Made by a program: the position numbers and the translations under genes. From assembly GCA_947167715.1 (NCBI GenBank), contig CAMVJD010000009.1:1-64000 (forward strand): DNA of 64,000 nt, written 5' to 3'. Below, in pieces: positions 1 through 10,287 of the stretch. Position 1 is the first letter of the stretch. The number at the start of each line of letters is the position of its first letter. The notes beneath the pieces were generated by a model. It did no database searches and was not told the DNA's origin. It worked only from the letters and a program-made list of their open reading frames with translations. This DNA is from an uncultured Eubacteriaceae bacterium (lineage in GTDB: Bacteria; Bacillota; Clostridia; Lachnospirales; CAG-274).

Positions 1-12
1 TTTAAGTAAGCA

Positions 13-33
13 CCCCCGCTTTAGAAGCGGGGG
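13..33 (-). terminator. Perfect hairpin (CCCCCGCTT-TAG-AAGCGGGGG) just downstream of the first pectate lyase gene
   Basis: 9-bp GC-rich stem with 3-nt loop, 26 bp past the stop codon of the minus-strand CDS; no strong U-tract. Confidence 0.5.
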
Positions 34-58
34 ACTTCCTTAGTTTGTTAAATTAGTG

Positions 59-3000
59 TTACTCGTTTGTCAAATATACATACTCATAACCATATTGCTG
101 AGCATAAAATTCTGCTTGTGGGGTGCTTATATACAGGACGCAGCTCGCTTCCGCAATCGCACCTTCAAAGCTTTGTGTATTTGTGGGTATAACAAGTTTT
201 TCAAGTGCCGTACAGCCTCTGAATGTGTCACGCTGAAGCTTTTTAAGCGACGGCGGCAAGGTCACATCCGTCAGGGCAGTGCAGTTCATAAACGCAGAAT
301 CATATATTACCATAGATGGATTGTTTTCAAACACGACCGATTTCAGTTCTTTACAAAATGCAAAGGCATCTCCGTATATTTTGTTATAATTTTGAGGAAT
401 TACAACCTCCCTGATATTTGATGAACGGAAAGCGGACTCATCGACAGCGTTTATCCGTACACCGTTTACTTCCTCCGGCAGTGTGCCGCCTAAATAATCA
501 TCCGAGCAGCCCACTATTCTGCCTCTTGTCAAATCGACATAAATGGTTCCACTCGCTGTTTTATACGGATAATATGTGTCACTTGTTATGATTTCTGTTG
601 TTGTTTCGGTCGTCGTTTCTGTAGTGGTTTTTGTTGTAGTCTCTGTGGTTGATTCGATGGTGGTTTCTGTTGTGGTTATCAATTCGGCAGGCATTTTGTA
701 TGTGTCTACAAGTACTTTCTGCAATATCATTGCCGAATCACTTGCTGTCAAAACTCCGTCGGCATCGACATCAATATATCTCATATAATTATCGGTTTTG
801 CCTTCTATCGTCATTTTATAACTATCCACCAAAACTTTCTGTAAAACCATTGCCGAATCGCTTGCAGTCAGCACTCCGTCTGCATCGGCATCACCTATCA
901 CAAATCGTTCGTTATCAAGTGCCGTCAATGTGAAATTATCATAAAAAATAACGTCACTGCTGTTATTTCGCATTAAATAAGCGCTCTTAAAATTGGGCGA
1001 TGATATTCGTTCTTCGTCTATCGGTATATCATTTATATAATATCGTATAACACCCTTTTTCTTATTAACTTCTATTGCTAAGGTTCCCCAGTCATTAAAT
1101 GCCGATATGTATCGTTCCATATTTTCAAGATAAGTATCGCTTACTGTCTTGTAGGGATCCAAGGTCAGCGGATAGCTCTTGTTTTCCAACTTATCAACTT
1201 TTAAATCTACCGATACAATAAAATGTTCGGGGGTATACGGAAAATCGCATACATAAGGCCATGCATCGTTGCTGCCTATAGCTTCATTGGTCGCTACTCT
1301 TGTTTGATTTGAGCCCGTACCCTTAGTGGTAACTATTTTGTAATTACCGTGGTTTGTATGAAAGGTCTCCGTGTTTTCATCCGACTCAAAATCCTGCAAT
1401 GCAATAATTTCGCCCTTGTTTTTTCTCTCGTATCTTCCGAGGGTAACTATTTCTGTCAGGCTTTGTATTGCGGCATTTATTTCTTCATCGCTCGCAGCTT
1501 TATTTTTATAGACCTTTTCGGCATTGTTCAAAGCAGCTTTTATTCTGCTTTGAGAGTCATCTGTCAAATGGCTTATATCCATAGCTTTTATGCGGTCTAT
1601 ATCATCAAGAAGTGCCTTTTTAGTGCCGTATTTCAAGGAATTGACCGCAGAATAAATATCATCGGCAAGTGTCTTATAGTTTTCTTCATTCTTTTCTTCA
1701 AGCGCTTTCTTCCCGTCCAAAACAGCGTTATTCAGTAATTCTACACTTTCTTTTGTGTAGGGAATAGCGTCTGTAAGTTCCGCTTTTTCTATTGCGGCTT
1801 TAAGATATTCCTCGTCAGACATGATAAGTGTGTCAAGTGCGATTTTTAATTCGGCGGCCACATTATCTACCTGCGCCTGTGTCGGAGCGGTCAGGTCATA
1901 TACATTTTTTGCCTGTGTAAGTTTATTTTGCAGAGTTTCCCAATCCTTTACCGCAAAAAGTGTGGGATCGGCTTTTTCGGCACTTTTTATCAATGCTTTT
2001 AATTCATTAAAATTAACGCTATAACCCGCATAATGGTCTTTTATTATGTCATTTGCATAGTTTTCAAGGTTTGTGTAACCGTTTGCGGCAATATTGGCGC
2101 TGTCAAAAGCATTGGGGTCAAGACTGTTTGCCTGTTCCCATTTGTCGGGTATTCCGTCATTATCTGTATCGGCTTCTTTCACACCGTGCAAAGGTGTATA
2201 ACCGCCCACATCCTCGGGCGAGTCGATAAGCCCATAGCCCGAAGTATGTCCCGTCTGCATAGTGCCGTTGATAACGTCATTTATTATCCTTTGGTCGGTA
2301 TCATCCCTGAAATAGCTTGCGCCGACATTTTTCAAAACCGTATTGTACGCATCTTCCGCAGTCTGGGTATTTACAGGAAAATCGTTTATGTATTGATCGT
2401 TAGGCCAAAGCTTGCCGCTGTCGTCCGTAAAGCCGTCCGAAATGCTTTCGCATTTTGTTCCGTAATTTATATTTGCAACGCCCAGCCAGTTGTTTTCGGT
2501 CATATTGTCGCGGCCTTCCATTATATTTCCGTCAACGTGAATTGTTGTTCCGTACTTTTTGGAGCCCTGCCACACCTCGTAAAAGCGGATGTTTTTTGCT
2601 ATCGAGGTCGGCTTGTAATAGTTATTTACAAAATTTACCCTTACGCCGTTTTCGCCGCCGTAGCCTGCCTCTTCACGCCAGTTATAAAAAACATTGTTGC
2701 GTATATCCACAAGGCTTTCATAGTCGGGCGTACCTTGATATGAGCTTACGGTCGCACTCGTTCCTATCCTCGGCATACGGCTTTTATGCGATGATATAAG
2801 GTTATGGTGGAAGCTTGCGTTTATACCGCCCCAGATACCGCCGTAGCCGTGAGCGCCTTTGCTGTGATTTGAAACATTAAGGCTTTCGCTTATAATGCAG
2901 TATTGTGCAGTAAAATCCTTGTTTTCGTAAGCCGAAAGACACTCGTCCACCGACCAGTTCACAGAACAGTGATCGACAATAAAATTTGTACATTTTCTTA

Positions 3001-3445
3001 CGCCCAATCCATCCTCCTGCGAATAGCAGGTATCTCCCGGGCGTATGCGGATATATCTTAAAATAACATTATCACAGTTTGAAAACAAAACGCTTTCGCC
3101 CGCAATACAGATACCCTCTCCGGGTGCTGTCTGCCCGAGTATAGTTATATTGTCAATATCTTTTATATCCAAAATCGACTCCAGACGGACATTGCCCGCA
3201 ACATCAAAAACAACTATCCTGTTACCCTTTGATACCGCATCACGAAATGAGCCTTTGCCGCTGTCCTTAAGGTTTGTAACATGGTACACCTCAATATTCT
3301 CCGCCGCACGCGACCCCTTTGAATACATACCGCCACCCTCGGCACCGGGAAAGGCCGGCAGTTTGTCCGCCGCATAAGCAGGGCTGTTTACACAAGGCAT
3401 TGCCAAAGCCGCCGCAAGCATAAAAGACAATATTCTTTTTTTCAT
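59..3445 (-). CDS. Secreted pectate-lyase-like protein with dockerin pair, Thr/Glu-rich linker and C-terminal BspA-type (LRR_5) repeats
   Basis: Signal peptide MKKRILSFMLAAALAMPCVNSPAYA; FPGAEGGGMYSKGSRAAEN pectate-lyase N-terminus; GDADADGVLTASDSAMVLQKVL x2 dockerin repeats; TTETTTESTTETTT linker; DSAFMNCTALTDVTLPPSLKKL LRR_5-like repeats. Confidence 0.9.
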   Translation of the reverse strand: MKKRILSFMLAAALAMPCVNSPAYAADKLPAFPGAEGGGMYSKGSRAAENIEVYHVTNLKDSGKGSFRDAVSKGNRIVVFDVAGNVRLESILDIKDIDNITILGQTAPGEGICIAGESVLFSNCDNVILRYIRIRPGDTCYSQEDGLGVRKCTNFIVDHCSVNWSVDECLSAYENKDFTAQYCIISESLNVSNHSKGAHGYGGIWGGINASFHHNLISSHKSRMPRIGTSATVSSYQGTPDYESLVDIRNNVFYNWREEAGYGGENGVRVNFVNNYYKPTSIAKNIRFYEVWQGSKKYGTTIHVDGNIMEGRDNMTENNWLGVANINYGTKCESISDGFTDDSGKLWPNDQYINDFPVNTQTAEDAYNTVLKNVGASYFRDDTDQRIINDVINGTMQTGHTSGYGLIDSPEDVGGYTPLHGVKEADTDNDGIPDKWEQANSLDPNAFDSANIAANGYTNLENYANDIIKDHYAGYSVNFNELKALIKSAEKADPTLFAVKDWETLQNKLTQAKNVYDLTAPTQAQVDNVAAELKIALDTLIMSDEEYLKAAIEKAELTDAIPYTKESVELLNNAVLDGKKALEEKNEENYKTLADDIYSAVNSLKYGTKKALLDDIDRIKAMDISHLTDDSQSRIKAALNNAEKVYKNKAASDEEINAAIQSLTEIVTLGRYERKNKGEIIALQDFESDENTETFHTNHGNYKIVTTKGTGSNQTRVATNEAIGSNDAWPYVCDFPYTPEHFIVSVDLKVDKLENKSYPLTLDPYKTVSDTYLENMERYISAFNDWGTLAIEVNKKKGVIRYYINDIPIDEERISSPNFKSAYLMRNNSSDVIFYDNFTLTALDNERFVIGDADADGVLTASDSAMVLQKVLVDSYKMTIEGKTDNYMRYIDVDADGVLTASDSAMILQKVLVDTYKMPAELITTTETTIESTTETTTKTTTETTTETTTEIITSDTYYPYKTASGTIYVDLTRGRIVGCSDDYLGGTLPEEVNGVRINAVDESAFRSSNIREVVIPQNYNKIYGDAFAFCKELKSVVFENNPSMVIYDSAFMNCTALTDVTLPPSLKKLQRDTFRGCTALEKLVIPTNTQSFEGAIAEASCVLYISTPQAEFYAQQYGYEYVYLTNE

Positions 3446-3460
3446 CTTTATTCCCCTTTC

Positions 3461-6400
3461 TTACTTTTCGGCAGGCATAAAATATGACTCCTGCAAGGTC
3501 TTTTGCATTATCTCCGCCGCATCACTTGCGGTGATATATCTGTCCTTATCCACATCAATATATTTAAACCAATCATCGGTTTTATTTTGTATAGGCAGAA
3601 TGCTCTCTTCCGTAAGCGTTTTTTGCAGTACGAATGCGGCATCGCTTGCTGTTATACTGCCGTCCGCATCGGCATCGCCGTATAAAAACGGCTTATTCGA
3701 TACATTAAGCTTGAATATATTTATATTGCCAAGTCGGCTGCCCTTATTTTCAATAAAGGTATATAAATTATACGAATCGAGCTTTGGCGCGGAGAGGTCG
3801 CAGGCGGTAAGCTTTTTACAATTTCCCGCATTTTCCGTTATACATTTTTTATATACAAGCGCATTGTTTAAATATACGGTCAAAACCCCTGTTTCTTCAT
3901 TGTAATTGCTGTACACGGTGTTTCGTTTTCCCTCGACAAACGGTGGATTTTTTATATCATCGCTATTCAGGGTAAACTTTTTATTGTCAAACGCTATTCT
4001 CATATATCTGTCATCATCCACCGCATTATCCATTACAATACAGCAATCCCACTTATTTTCAAGCTCGTAGCGAAACAGCATAGTATCGGAGTTTTCGTCA
4101 TCAAGCATAAGATCCGCGGAAAGATATGTATCATTGTCAATTTTTTCAAGCGGCAGGGGGATAACGGTATCTATCGCGGGGCGAATATAGGTGCTGCCGT
4201 TTTCCGTAACATATTCGGCGTTTATATCCCCGCGCTTCGCTTCAAGATCCTCGGTATAAACGATCGACTTATAGCCGTCCTTGTATTCAAGCCCTATCAG
4301 CGCATTTTTGACCTTATCGTAAAACTTTAAGGCCGCATCATTTTCCCCGCTTTGGGTCTGCGACAGTTCAAGTCCCTCGGCTTTGAGTGTTTCTGCGTCC
4401 TTTTGGGACTTATCCGTTAAGCTGTCCCTTGCAAACAAGCCGTCCGACAGATAGAAAACAGCATTTTTTAATGTGGTATTATCCAAAAGCACCATTTTCT
4501 TTGACGTTTCATCAATTTTGCTCATCATATCGCGCATTTGTGCATTTGTGGCATCGGGGCTTGCGGCAAGCGCATCCGCCTCGTCTATCACCTGCTGCAT
4601 AAGCTGTGTCGAGGAGCTTGTATATCTGCCGCTTGTAATGTACTGCGCCCTTGCATCCTCTTTTTTTTGCTTAAATTCCTCCAAAAGCGATTCTTCAAGG
4701 CTGTCCAGAGCCGACTGCAAAAGCTCGGCATCTTCTTTGAAAAGCTCGTTGTCCTCTTCCTCTTCAAGGTCTGTTTTTGACTTATTAATTGCCGACATCA
4801 AAGCATCAAGGCTTTCGCGCGAATACTGCTGCGGCTCAAAGCCGCTTATTTTCTGTTCCGTTTCGGCAACAAGCCTTTCCAGAATATTTCTGTACCTTGG
4901 AACAAGCGAATCAAGCATATTATTCAGCTTTTCGGTCTCGTCGTTGATCTCGTCCTGATCTTCGCTTGTGCCGAGAATAATTTTTGCCGTTTCCGTTTCG
5001 GCATCTATCTTTTTTATATCCTCCTCTTCAAATTTCCACCTTTCAAGATACATGGAACGCGACACGGCAAGCCCCAATTCGACCCGGTTTACCTTAATTT
5101 CGGTAAAGCTTTCAACAAGGCTGTTTGCATACAGCTCAATATTTGTATATCCGCTTGATGATATCTGCGCCGCATCTGACGGGTCGTTTTTGTCAAGGCC
5201 GTTGTTATCCTCCCAGCTGTCGGGTATGCCGTCAAGGTCGGTATCCTCGGGCTTTTTTCCCCCTTGCAGCCAGCACCAGCCGCCCACATCGTATACGCTG
5301 TCAACAAAGCCTATACTGCCGTTGCTGCCGTTTGGATATACGCCGTTTTTAACATTTTTTACAACTCGCTCATCTATGGTATCACGGTGCAGGCTTGCAC
5401 CCGCATATTTCAAAACATCAGTGTACGCTTCTTCTGCGGTCTGCGTTTTTACGGGATAATCCGAAAGGTATTGATCGTTTGGCAGGAGAACCTCGGGAAC
5501 CTCTTTGTCGGTCTCTTCAAACCCGTGCATAACAACGCCTTTTTCCGAAATGTTTTCACGTTTTATCCACCAATATTGACCGTTGCTGAAAAAGTCAAGC
5601 CCTTTATAATTATCATCGGTAAGGTCCTTCATACCTTCCATTACATTTCCGCTTAAATGTAAGGTTGTCGATTGACTGTCAACACCGTCTATACAAGAAT
5701 TTCTTCCGCTGTAAAACTCGTAAAATGTATGCACTATTGCAATATCGGTCGGTTTAAAATAGTTGTTTACAAAATTTACCCTGACACCGTTTTCTCCGCC
5801 GTAGCCCGCATTTTTACTCCAACTGTATATAACATTGTTTCTTACATCGATAAGTGCTTCGGTATCGGGTACGGATGCACGTAGCGTTTCGGTCGAGCCT
5901 ATGCGCGGGTTTCTGCTTTCGTTATTTGCAAGCAGATTATGGTGAAAACTTGCATTTGTGCCGCCCCAAAGACCGCCGTAGCCGTGGGTGCCCTTTGCAT
6001 GGGTAGACTTGCGCAGTGCCTCGCTGATAATATTCCATTGTGCGGTAAAATCTGTGCTTCCGTACCAGCTTAAAAGCTCGTCCACAGACCAGCTTATCGA
6101 ACAATGGTCGATGATCACATTGCTGCAGCCCTTGCCGCCCAGACTGTCCTCGTAGCTGCCTTCGCCGCTTCTGAAACGCAGATAGCGTATAATGATATTG
6201 TCGGCATATTCAAACTGTACGGAATTGCCGCCTATACAAACCCCCTCACCCGGCGCGGTTTGTCCCAGTATCGTCAAATTGCTTGATTTTACTATTATTT
6301 TATTTTCAAGCATAATATTTCCCGCAACATCAAAAACTATTATTCGGTTACTTTGCGAAACCGCATCACGGAATGAGCCATCGCCGCTGTCATCCAAATT

Positions 6401-6583
6401 GGTAACGTGATAAATTTCGAAATTCTCCGCCGCACGCGCACCCTTTGTGTACATACCGCCGCCCTCCGCGCCGGGAAAGGCAAGCAGTTTATTTTCCGCC
6501 GCACAAATGTTGAACGAATTGCTGTCAATGCTGCCAAAAAACATAAATGCAGCAAGAAGCATAGAAAATACACGTTTTTTCAT
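3461..6583 (-). CDS. Secreted pectate-lyase-like protein with C-terminal dockerin
   Basis: FPGAEGGGMYTKGARAAENFEIYHVTNLDDSGDGSFRDAV; C-terminal GDADADGSITASDAAFVLQKTL...YIDVDKDRYITASDAAEIMQKTL. ORF track extends to 6634; ATG at 6583 has the signal peptide and a GGGAG SD. Confidence 0.9.
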   Translation of the reverse strand: MKKRVFSMLLAAFMFFGSIDSNSFNICAAENKLLAFPGAEGGGMYTKGARAAENFEIYHVTNLDDSGDGSFRDAVSQSNRIIVFDVAGNIMLENKIIVKSSNLTILGQTAPGEGVCIGGNSVQFEYADNIIIRYLRFRSGEGSYEDSLGGKGCSNVIIDHCSISWSVDELLSWYGSTDFTAQWNIISEALRKSTHAKGTHGYGGLWGGTNASFHHNLLANNESRNPRIGSTETLRASVPDTEALIDVRNNVIYSWSKNAGYGGENGVRVNFVNNYFKPTDIAIVHTFYEFYSGRNSCIDGVDSQSTTLHLSGNVMEGMKDLTDDNYKGLDFFSNGQYWWIKRENISEKGVVMHGFEETDKEVPEVLLPNDQYLSDYPVKTQTAEEAYTDVLKYAGASLHRDTIDERVVKNVKNGVYPNGSNGSIGFVDSVYDVGGWCWLQGGKKPEDTDLDGIPDSWEDNNGLDKNDPSDAAQISSSGYTNIELYANSLVESFTEIKVNRVELGLAVSRSMYLERWKFEEEDIKKIDAETETAKIILGTSEDQDEINDETEKLNNMLDSLVPRYRNILERLVAETEQKISGFEPQQYSRESLDALMSAINKSKTDLEEEEDNELFKEDAELLQSALDSLEESLLEEFKQKKEDARAQYITSGRYTSSSTQLMQQVIDEADALAASPDATNAQMRDMMSKIDETSKKMVLLDNTTLKNAVFYLSDGLFARDSLTDKSQKDAETLKAEGLELSQTQSGENDAALKFYDKVKNALIGLEYKDGYKSIVYTEDLEAKRGDINAEYVTENGSTYIRPAIDTVIPLPLEKIDNDTYLSADLMLDDENSDTMLFRYELENKWDCCIVMDNAVDDDRYMRIAFDNKKFTLNSDDIKNPPFVEGKRNTVYSNYNEETGVLTVYLNNALVYKKCITENAGNCKKLTACDLSAPKLDSYNLYTFIENKGSRLGNINIFKLNVSNKPFLYGDADADGSITASDAAFVLQKTLTEESILPIQNKTDDWFKYIDVDKDRYITASDAAEIMQKTLQESYFMPAEK

Positions 6584-6769
6584 CCTTCTATCTCCCTTCA
6601 CAATATAAACAATACTTAATTGCAATGTTTTCAATTGGCCTTAAAGCCAATTTATTATATTTGAATTATACTGTACTTTATCGCTTTTGTCAACGGAAAT
6701 TTTCTATTGACTTATTAAATGCATTGTTATATAATAATATAAGCAGATAACTTAAAAGCCAACAGAAAA

Positions 6770-6783
6770 GGTAACGTGTTACC
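6770..6783. promoter_or_regulatory. Perfect palindrome GGTAACGTGTTACC upstream of BlaI-family gene; candidate autoregulatory operator
   Basis: 14-bp perfect inverted repeat 27 bp upstream of the start codon of the repressor gene. Confidence 0.5.
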
Positions 6784-6809
6784 GTCTCATCAGAAAGGAG
6801 AAATTTGCA

Positions 6810-7202
6810 ATGAAAAAGAATTTGACCGACAAGGAATTTGAGATAATGGAAGTCCTATGGAAAAGCGACAGGCCGCTGCACGCGGGCGAATTGCTGAAGG
6901 GCACATCCACTATATCGGCAAACTCCATACACAGGATAATAAGTCACCTGTTGGAAAAGAAATACATTAAGGTCGCTGGTTCGGTACTGATATCAAAATC
7001 AATGAGCCGACTGTATTCCCCATTGGTCTCGGCGGAAGAATACACGCTGTGGCAAATGAACAAAATTTTCAGAAAAGATACCGGGAAAAGCCCTATATCC
7101 TCGCTTATTATGTATTTTGCAAAAAAGAACAAGAATAATACGGATGAGCTTAAACAGGAGCTTTTGGACATAATAAACAGTATAGACGATAAAAAAAATT
7201 AA
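6810..7202 (+). CDS. BlaI/MecI/CopY-family winged-helix transcriptional repressor
   Basis: LTDKEFEIMEVLWKSDRPLHAGELL...ANSIHRIISHLLEKKYIKVAG, typical penicillinase-repressor wHTH; followed by M56 peptidase. Confidence 0.9.
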   Translation: MKKNLTDKEFEIMEVLWKSDRPLHAGELLKGTSTISANSIHRIISHLLEKKYIKVAGSVLISKSMSRLYSPLVSAEEYTLWQMNKIFRKDTGKSPISSLIMYFAKKNKNNTDELKQELLDIINSIDDKKN

Positions 7203-7216
7203 CGGAGATGTTTTAA

Positions 7217-8362
7217 ATGATAGATCTTACACCTTACTCCGTTTTTTGGGTCTGTGTTGTTTCAAGCATTTTCATAACGCTGCTTGTACTTATATCAAAA
7301 AGCACAAAGCTTGTTTCGAGCGTACCTATGTGGCTTACTATAGCGGTTTTCGCGGTCGTTGCGGTAAGGCTTGTGCTTCCCGTTGAATTTTTGGGCATCA
7401 GTAAAACCTGCATTGATTATAAGGTACTGCCGGGCATATACGATTTTATCACATACAGCTCGGGCAAAATATGGATATTCGACAGGACTATACTTAATTA
7501 TATTTATTTAATTTGGTTTGGTATTTCGGCGGCATTACTTGTTTACTACATTGTCCAAAATTTTATGATGTGCAGGTATATAAAGCGCACACCCGCTGCT
7601 TTGGGCAGAGAATGCGATATGCTTGACAAGCTGAAGAAAAAGCTTAACTGCCGCTTTAAAACAAAACTGATAGTAAGCGACGCAATTCCGTCCCCGTCCG
7701 AATACGGGTATTTTAAACACATAATTTTTTTAAACAAGGCCGACTACACCGATGAAGAGCTTGAATTTATCCTTACGCACGAGCTGTATCACTTTAAATA
7801 CGGCACGCAATGGTTCAAGCTGTTATCAGAGGTGCTGTGGATATTGTTTTGGTGGAACCCGATAATTTATTTTTATAAAAAGCATCTTACGGCAAGAATA
7901 GAGATATATGTGGATTCAAAAATAACAAAAAGGCTTGCGGCAGGTCAAGTAAAGGCATATCTGCAGGCAATATTTAATGTATATTACGGCAATACCGATA
8001 AAAGCGCCCTTTCACCGCCGTTTGTAGGCACACTTGTGCAGGAGGACGAAAAGCTTTTAAAGCAGCGTTTTATGCTTTTAAGCGATCCGCGCAAAATGAA
8101 TATTCCCTTGTGCCTTGCGGTCACGGCATTAACGGCGGCATATTTGTTTGTATCGTGCCGATATATCGTTCAGCCCGGTTGGGAACCGTCTCCGATCGAT
8201 ATGCCGACTTTCGGATTGATTCTGTCACCCCAAAATTCATATATACTCTATGAAAACGGAGAATACCGACTATACTGTTACGGAGAATTATTGGTGGCAG
8301 AAATAAAGGATCCATCCGTATTTGAAAATGTTCCCGTTTTGGATAAGCCTCCCGAGGATTAG
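7217..8362 (+). CDS. BlaR1-like M56 family membrane metallopeptidase
   Basis: Multiple TM helices, LTHELYHFKYG HExxH zinc motif, WWNPIIYFYKK; adjacent to BlaI-type repressor. Confidence 0.9.
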   Translation: MIDLTPYSVFWVCVVSSIFITLLVLISKSTKLVSSVPMWLTIAVFAVVAVRLVLPVEFLGISKTCIDYKVLPGIYDFITYSSGKIWIFDRTILNYIYLIWFGISAALLVYYIVQNFMMCRYIKRTPAALGRECDMLDKLKKKLNCRFKTKLIVSDAIPSPSEYGYFKHIIFLNKADYTDEELEFILTHELYHFKYGTQWFKLLSEVLWILFWWNPIIYFYKKHLTARIEIYVDSKITKRLAAGQVKAYLQAIFNVYYGNTDKSALSPPFVGTLVQEDEKLLKQRFMLLSDPRKMNIPLCLAVTALTAAYLFVSCRYIVQPGWEPSPIDMPTFGLILSPQNSYILYENGEYRLYCYGELLVAEIKDPSVFENVPVLDKPPED

Positions 8363-8454
8363 CATTAACGCCTTGCTTGCTTTACACGCAGTCCGATATT
8401 TGTCCGACTGTATCATTATAAACGGCATTTACTGAAAAGAAAGGATGAGAAATT

Positions 8455-10020
8455 ATGAAATTAAGAAAAACAGCACTTTTGTTAACATTTACGTTATTAT
8501 TCAACACAACCGCATTCGGAAGCTCGGAAAACTCATCCGCGTATGCAGCCGCAGTTTACCCCTTTGCCGCGGATGAGACCGCAAGTCCCGCCGCGGATGA
8601 AACGGTAAGTCCCGCTGCGGTAAAGCTTGAATTAGACTGTGTATCCTGGACACCGTATAACGGTGCCTGCTGGCAGCTGAAAAACCGGAATATCAAGTGC
8701 GTACCAAAGTATATTGTAAACCTGTATAAAAACGGTACGCTCCAAAAGGAATACCAACTAACGGACAGCCATAACTATGACATTATACAGTATTACTACA
8801 ACAGCTTTGACATCAATGTTGATTTTAACGAGGAAATGAAAAAAGACCCAAGCGGGGAGTACACATTTGATGTTACCGCCATTGGCGACGGCAAGGAAAC
8901 GCTTAACAGCGATACGGTAAAAATAGATACGGTATATTTATATAAGGAACCGTATTATTCCGCAAATATATATGCTGCGGCAGCAAACAGCGGTATCATA
9001 GAGCTGCTGCTTATGAATTCCGCCATACCCTATGTATGGTATTGTGATTATGACGAAAGCTTTTTTGAAAAAACCTCGCAGGCAAATATAACGCAGGGCA
9101 TAGATATTCCCGGCGGTGAGAGCGGCGATTTAATAAACCTAAGACCCGTTAAAAGCGGCAGTACGGAAATAAGGTTTGTTTTTCGCGATTATTCGCCTGA
9201 AAGCACACCTTATGACAACGTAACATACAAAATAGATATTGACGAAAATTTGATACCCACGTTAAGTGTACTTGACCCGACGGCGGAATATAGTTTCGGC
9301 GATGCGGATGCCGACGGTATGCTTACATCGGCCGATGCCGCAGTTATTTTGCAAAAGGTACTGACAGACAGCTACACTATGCCGCTTGAAGAAGTCACCG
9401 AATATTATATGGCATACCTTGATGTTGACAGAGACTTTTCCCTTACCGCAGCCGATGCCGCAACGGTAATGCAAAAGGTAATTACAGACAGCACGGTAAT
9501 GCCTGTAGAGGCCGAATTTGCCCGAAAGTCGGAATACCTGGGCGGGTACGCGCTTGACTTTGAAAGCACGATGCTTTCATATAACAACGACAGCGATTTT
9601 TTTTACGGCAACGGATTTTTCCCAAAAAACGATGCAAAAATGATAACATCCGCAAATGAGTTGGATGCATATTGCCAAGCGGAGGACATAAAAGGAAAAT
9701 TAAATGAGGATAAATTTAAACAGCATTTATACGATACCTTTGGCAAAGATGTTTTCAAGACAAAAAATATTGTGCTTTTATCGACCACCACGCCAAGTAT
9801 TGCAGATAAACTAAAGGTAACCAAGGTCTTAAGCGAGAATAAAGCACTTAAAATAACGCTTAACGCTGTAGCCCCCGAGGTATACCCCGATGCACTTGAC
9901 GGAAGGATAGCTGCAATTTGTATAGATAAAAGCCGATACGGTGATATTTCGGTCGAAACTGACCATTACCTAACGGAAAATGGCAAAGGTGTATTTTTCT
10001 ATAACGAAATATGGCAGTAG
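8455..10020 (+). CDS. Secreted protein with internal dockerin repeat pair
   Basis: Signal peptide; GDADADGMLTSADAAVILQKVLTDS...YLDVDRDFSLTAADAATVMQKVITDS in mid-protein. Confidence 0.85.
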   Translation: MKLRKTALLLTFTLLFNTTAFGSSENSSAYAAAVYPFAADETASPAADETVSPAAVKLELDCVSWTPYNGACWQLKNRNIKCVPKYIVNLYKNGTLQKEYQLTDSHNYDIIQYYYNSFDINVDFNEEMKKDPSGEYTFDVTAIGDGKETLNSDTVKIDTVYLYKEPYYSANIYAAAANSGIIELLLMNSAIPYVWYCDYDESFFEKTSQANITQGIDIPGGESGDLINLRPVKSGSTEIRFVFRDYSPESTPYDNVTYKIDIDENLIPTLSVLDPTAEYSFGDADADGMLTSADAAVILQKVLTDSYTMPLEEVTEYYMAYLDVDRDFSLTAADAATVMQKVITDSTVMPVEAEFARKSEYLGGYALDFESTMLSYNNDSDFFYGNGFFPKNDAKMITSANELDAYCQAEDIKGKLNEDKFKQHLYDTFGKDVFKTKNIVLLSTTTPSIADKLKVTKVLSENKALKITLNAVAPEVYPDALDGRIAAICIDKSRYGDISVETDHYLTENGKGVFFYNEIWQ

Positions 10021-10029
10021 ATACTTAAA

Positions 10030-10160
10030 AAAACTATTTCATTTTTGCCCCGATCGTGGTATACTTATTATATCATATCGGGGCTCTTTTAATGAAAAAA
10101 AGCATTTTATATGAGTGTTAAAAAACGAGACGGCAAAAATCAGATTTTGCCGGAAATCTT
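10030..10160 (+). pseudogene. Remnant of a tyrosine integrase gene start (upstream hairpin plus first codons), copy of 27975-28095
   Basis: 'ctatttcatttttgccccgat..' hairpin leader and 'atgagtgttaaaa.acgaga.cagcaaaaatc' match the leader and first codons of the intact integrase at 28060. Confidence 0.8.
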
Positions 10161-10163
10161 GAA

Positions 10164-10230
10164 AACATCGGCATTTGGAAAGGTTTGAGAAAATGATAAA
10201 AATAATGTTCGTCTGTCACGGCAATATGTG
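10164..10230 (+). repeat. Direct repeat of 5' end of LMW phosphatase gene (candidate attL)
   Basis: 63 of 67 positions identical by eye to 29406-29472, including a 42-bp identical core; encodes only MIKIMFVCHGNMCKF then stop. Confidence 0.85.
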
Positions 10231-10287
10231 TAAGTTTTGAAGAAAAACCGCATAAACAGCAGGCATTGAGCATTATTGAAACTTGCC

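Noticed and set aside
13-33. IS200/IS605-type terminal hairpin
   Set aside because: The GC hairpin resembles IS605-family ends, but no transposase or TnpB is adjacent and it sits just after a stop codon, so a terminator is more likely.
576-788. Val-rich plus-strand ORF
   Set aside because: It is antisense to the Thr/Glu-rich linker and dockerin of the pectate lyase; compositional artefact.
2033-2743. 236-aa plus-strand ORF
   Set aside because: Entirely antisense to the pectate lyase CDS with strong coding evidence; Cys/Val-rich shadow ORF.
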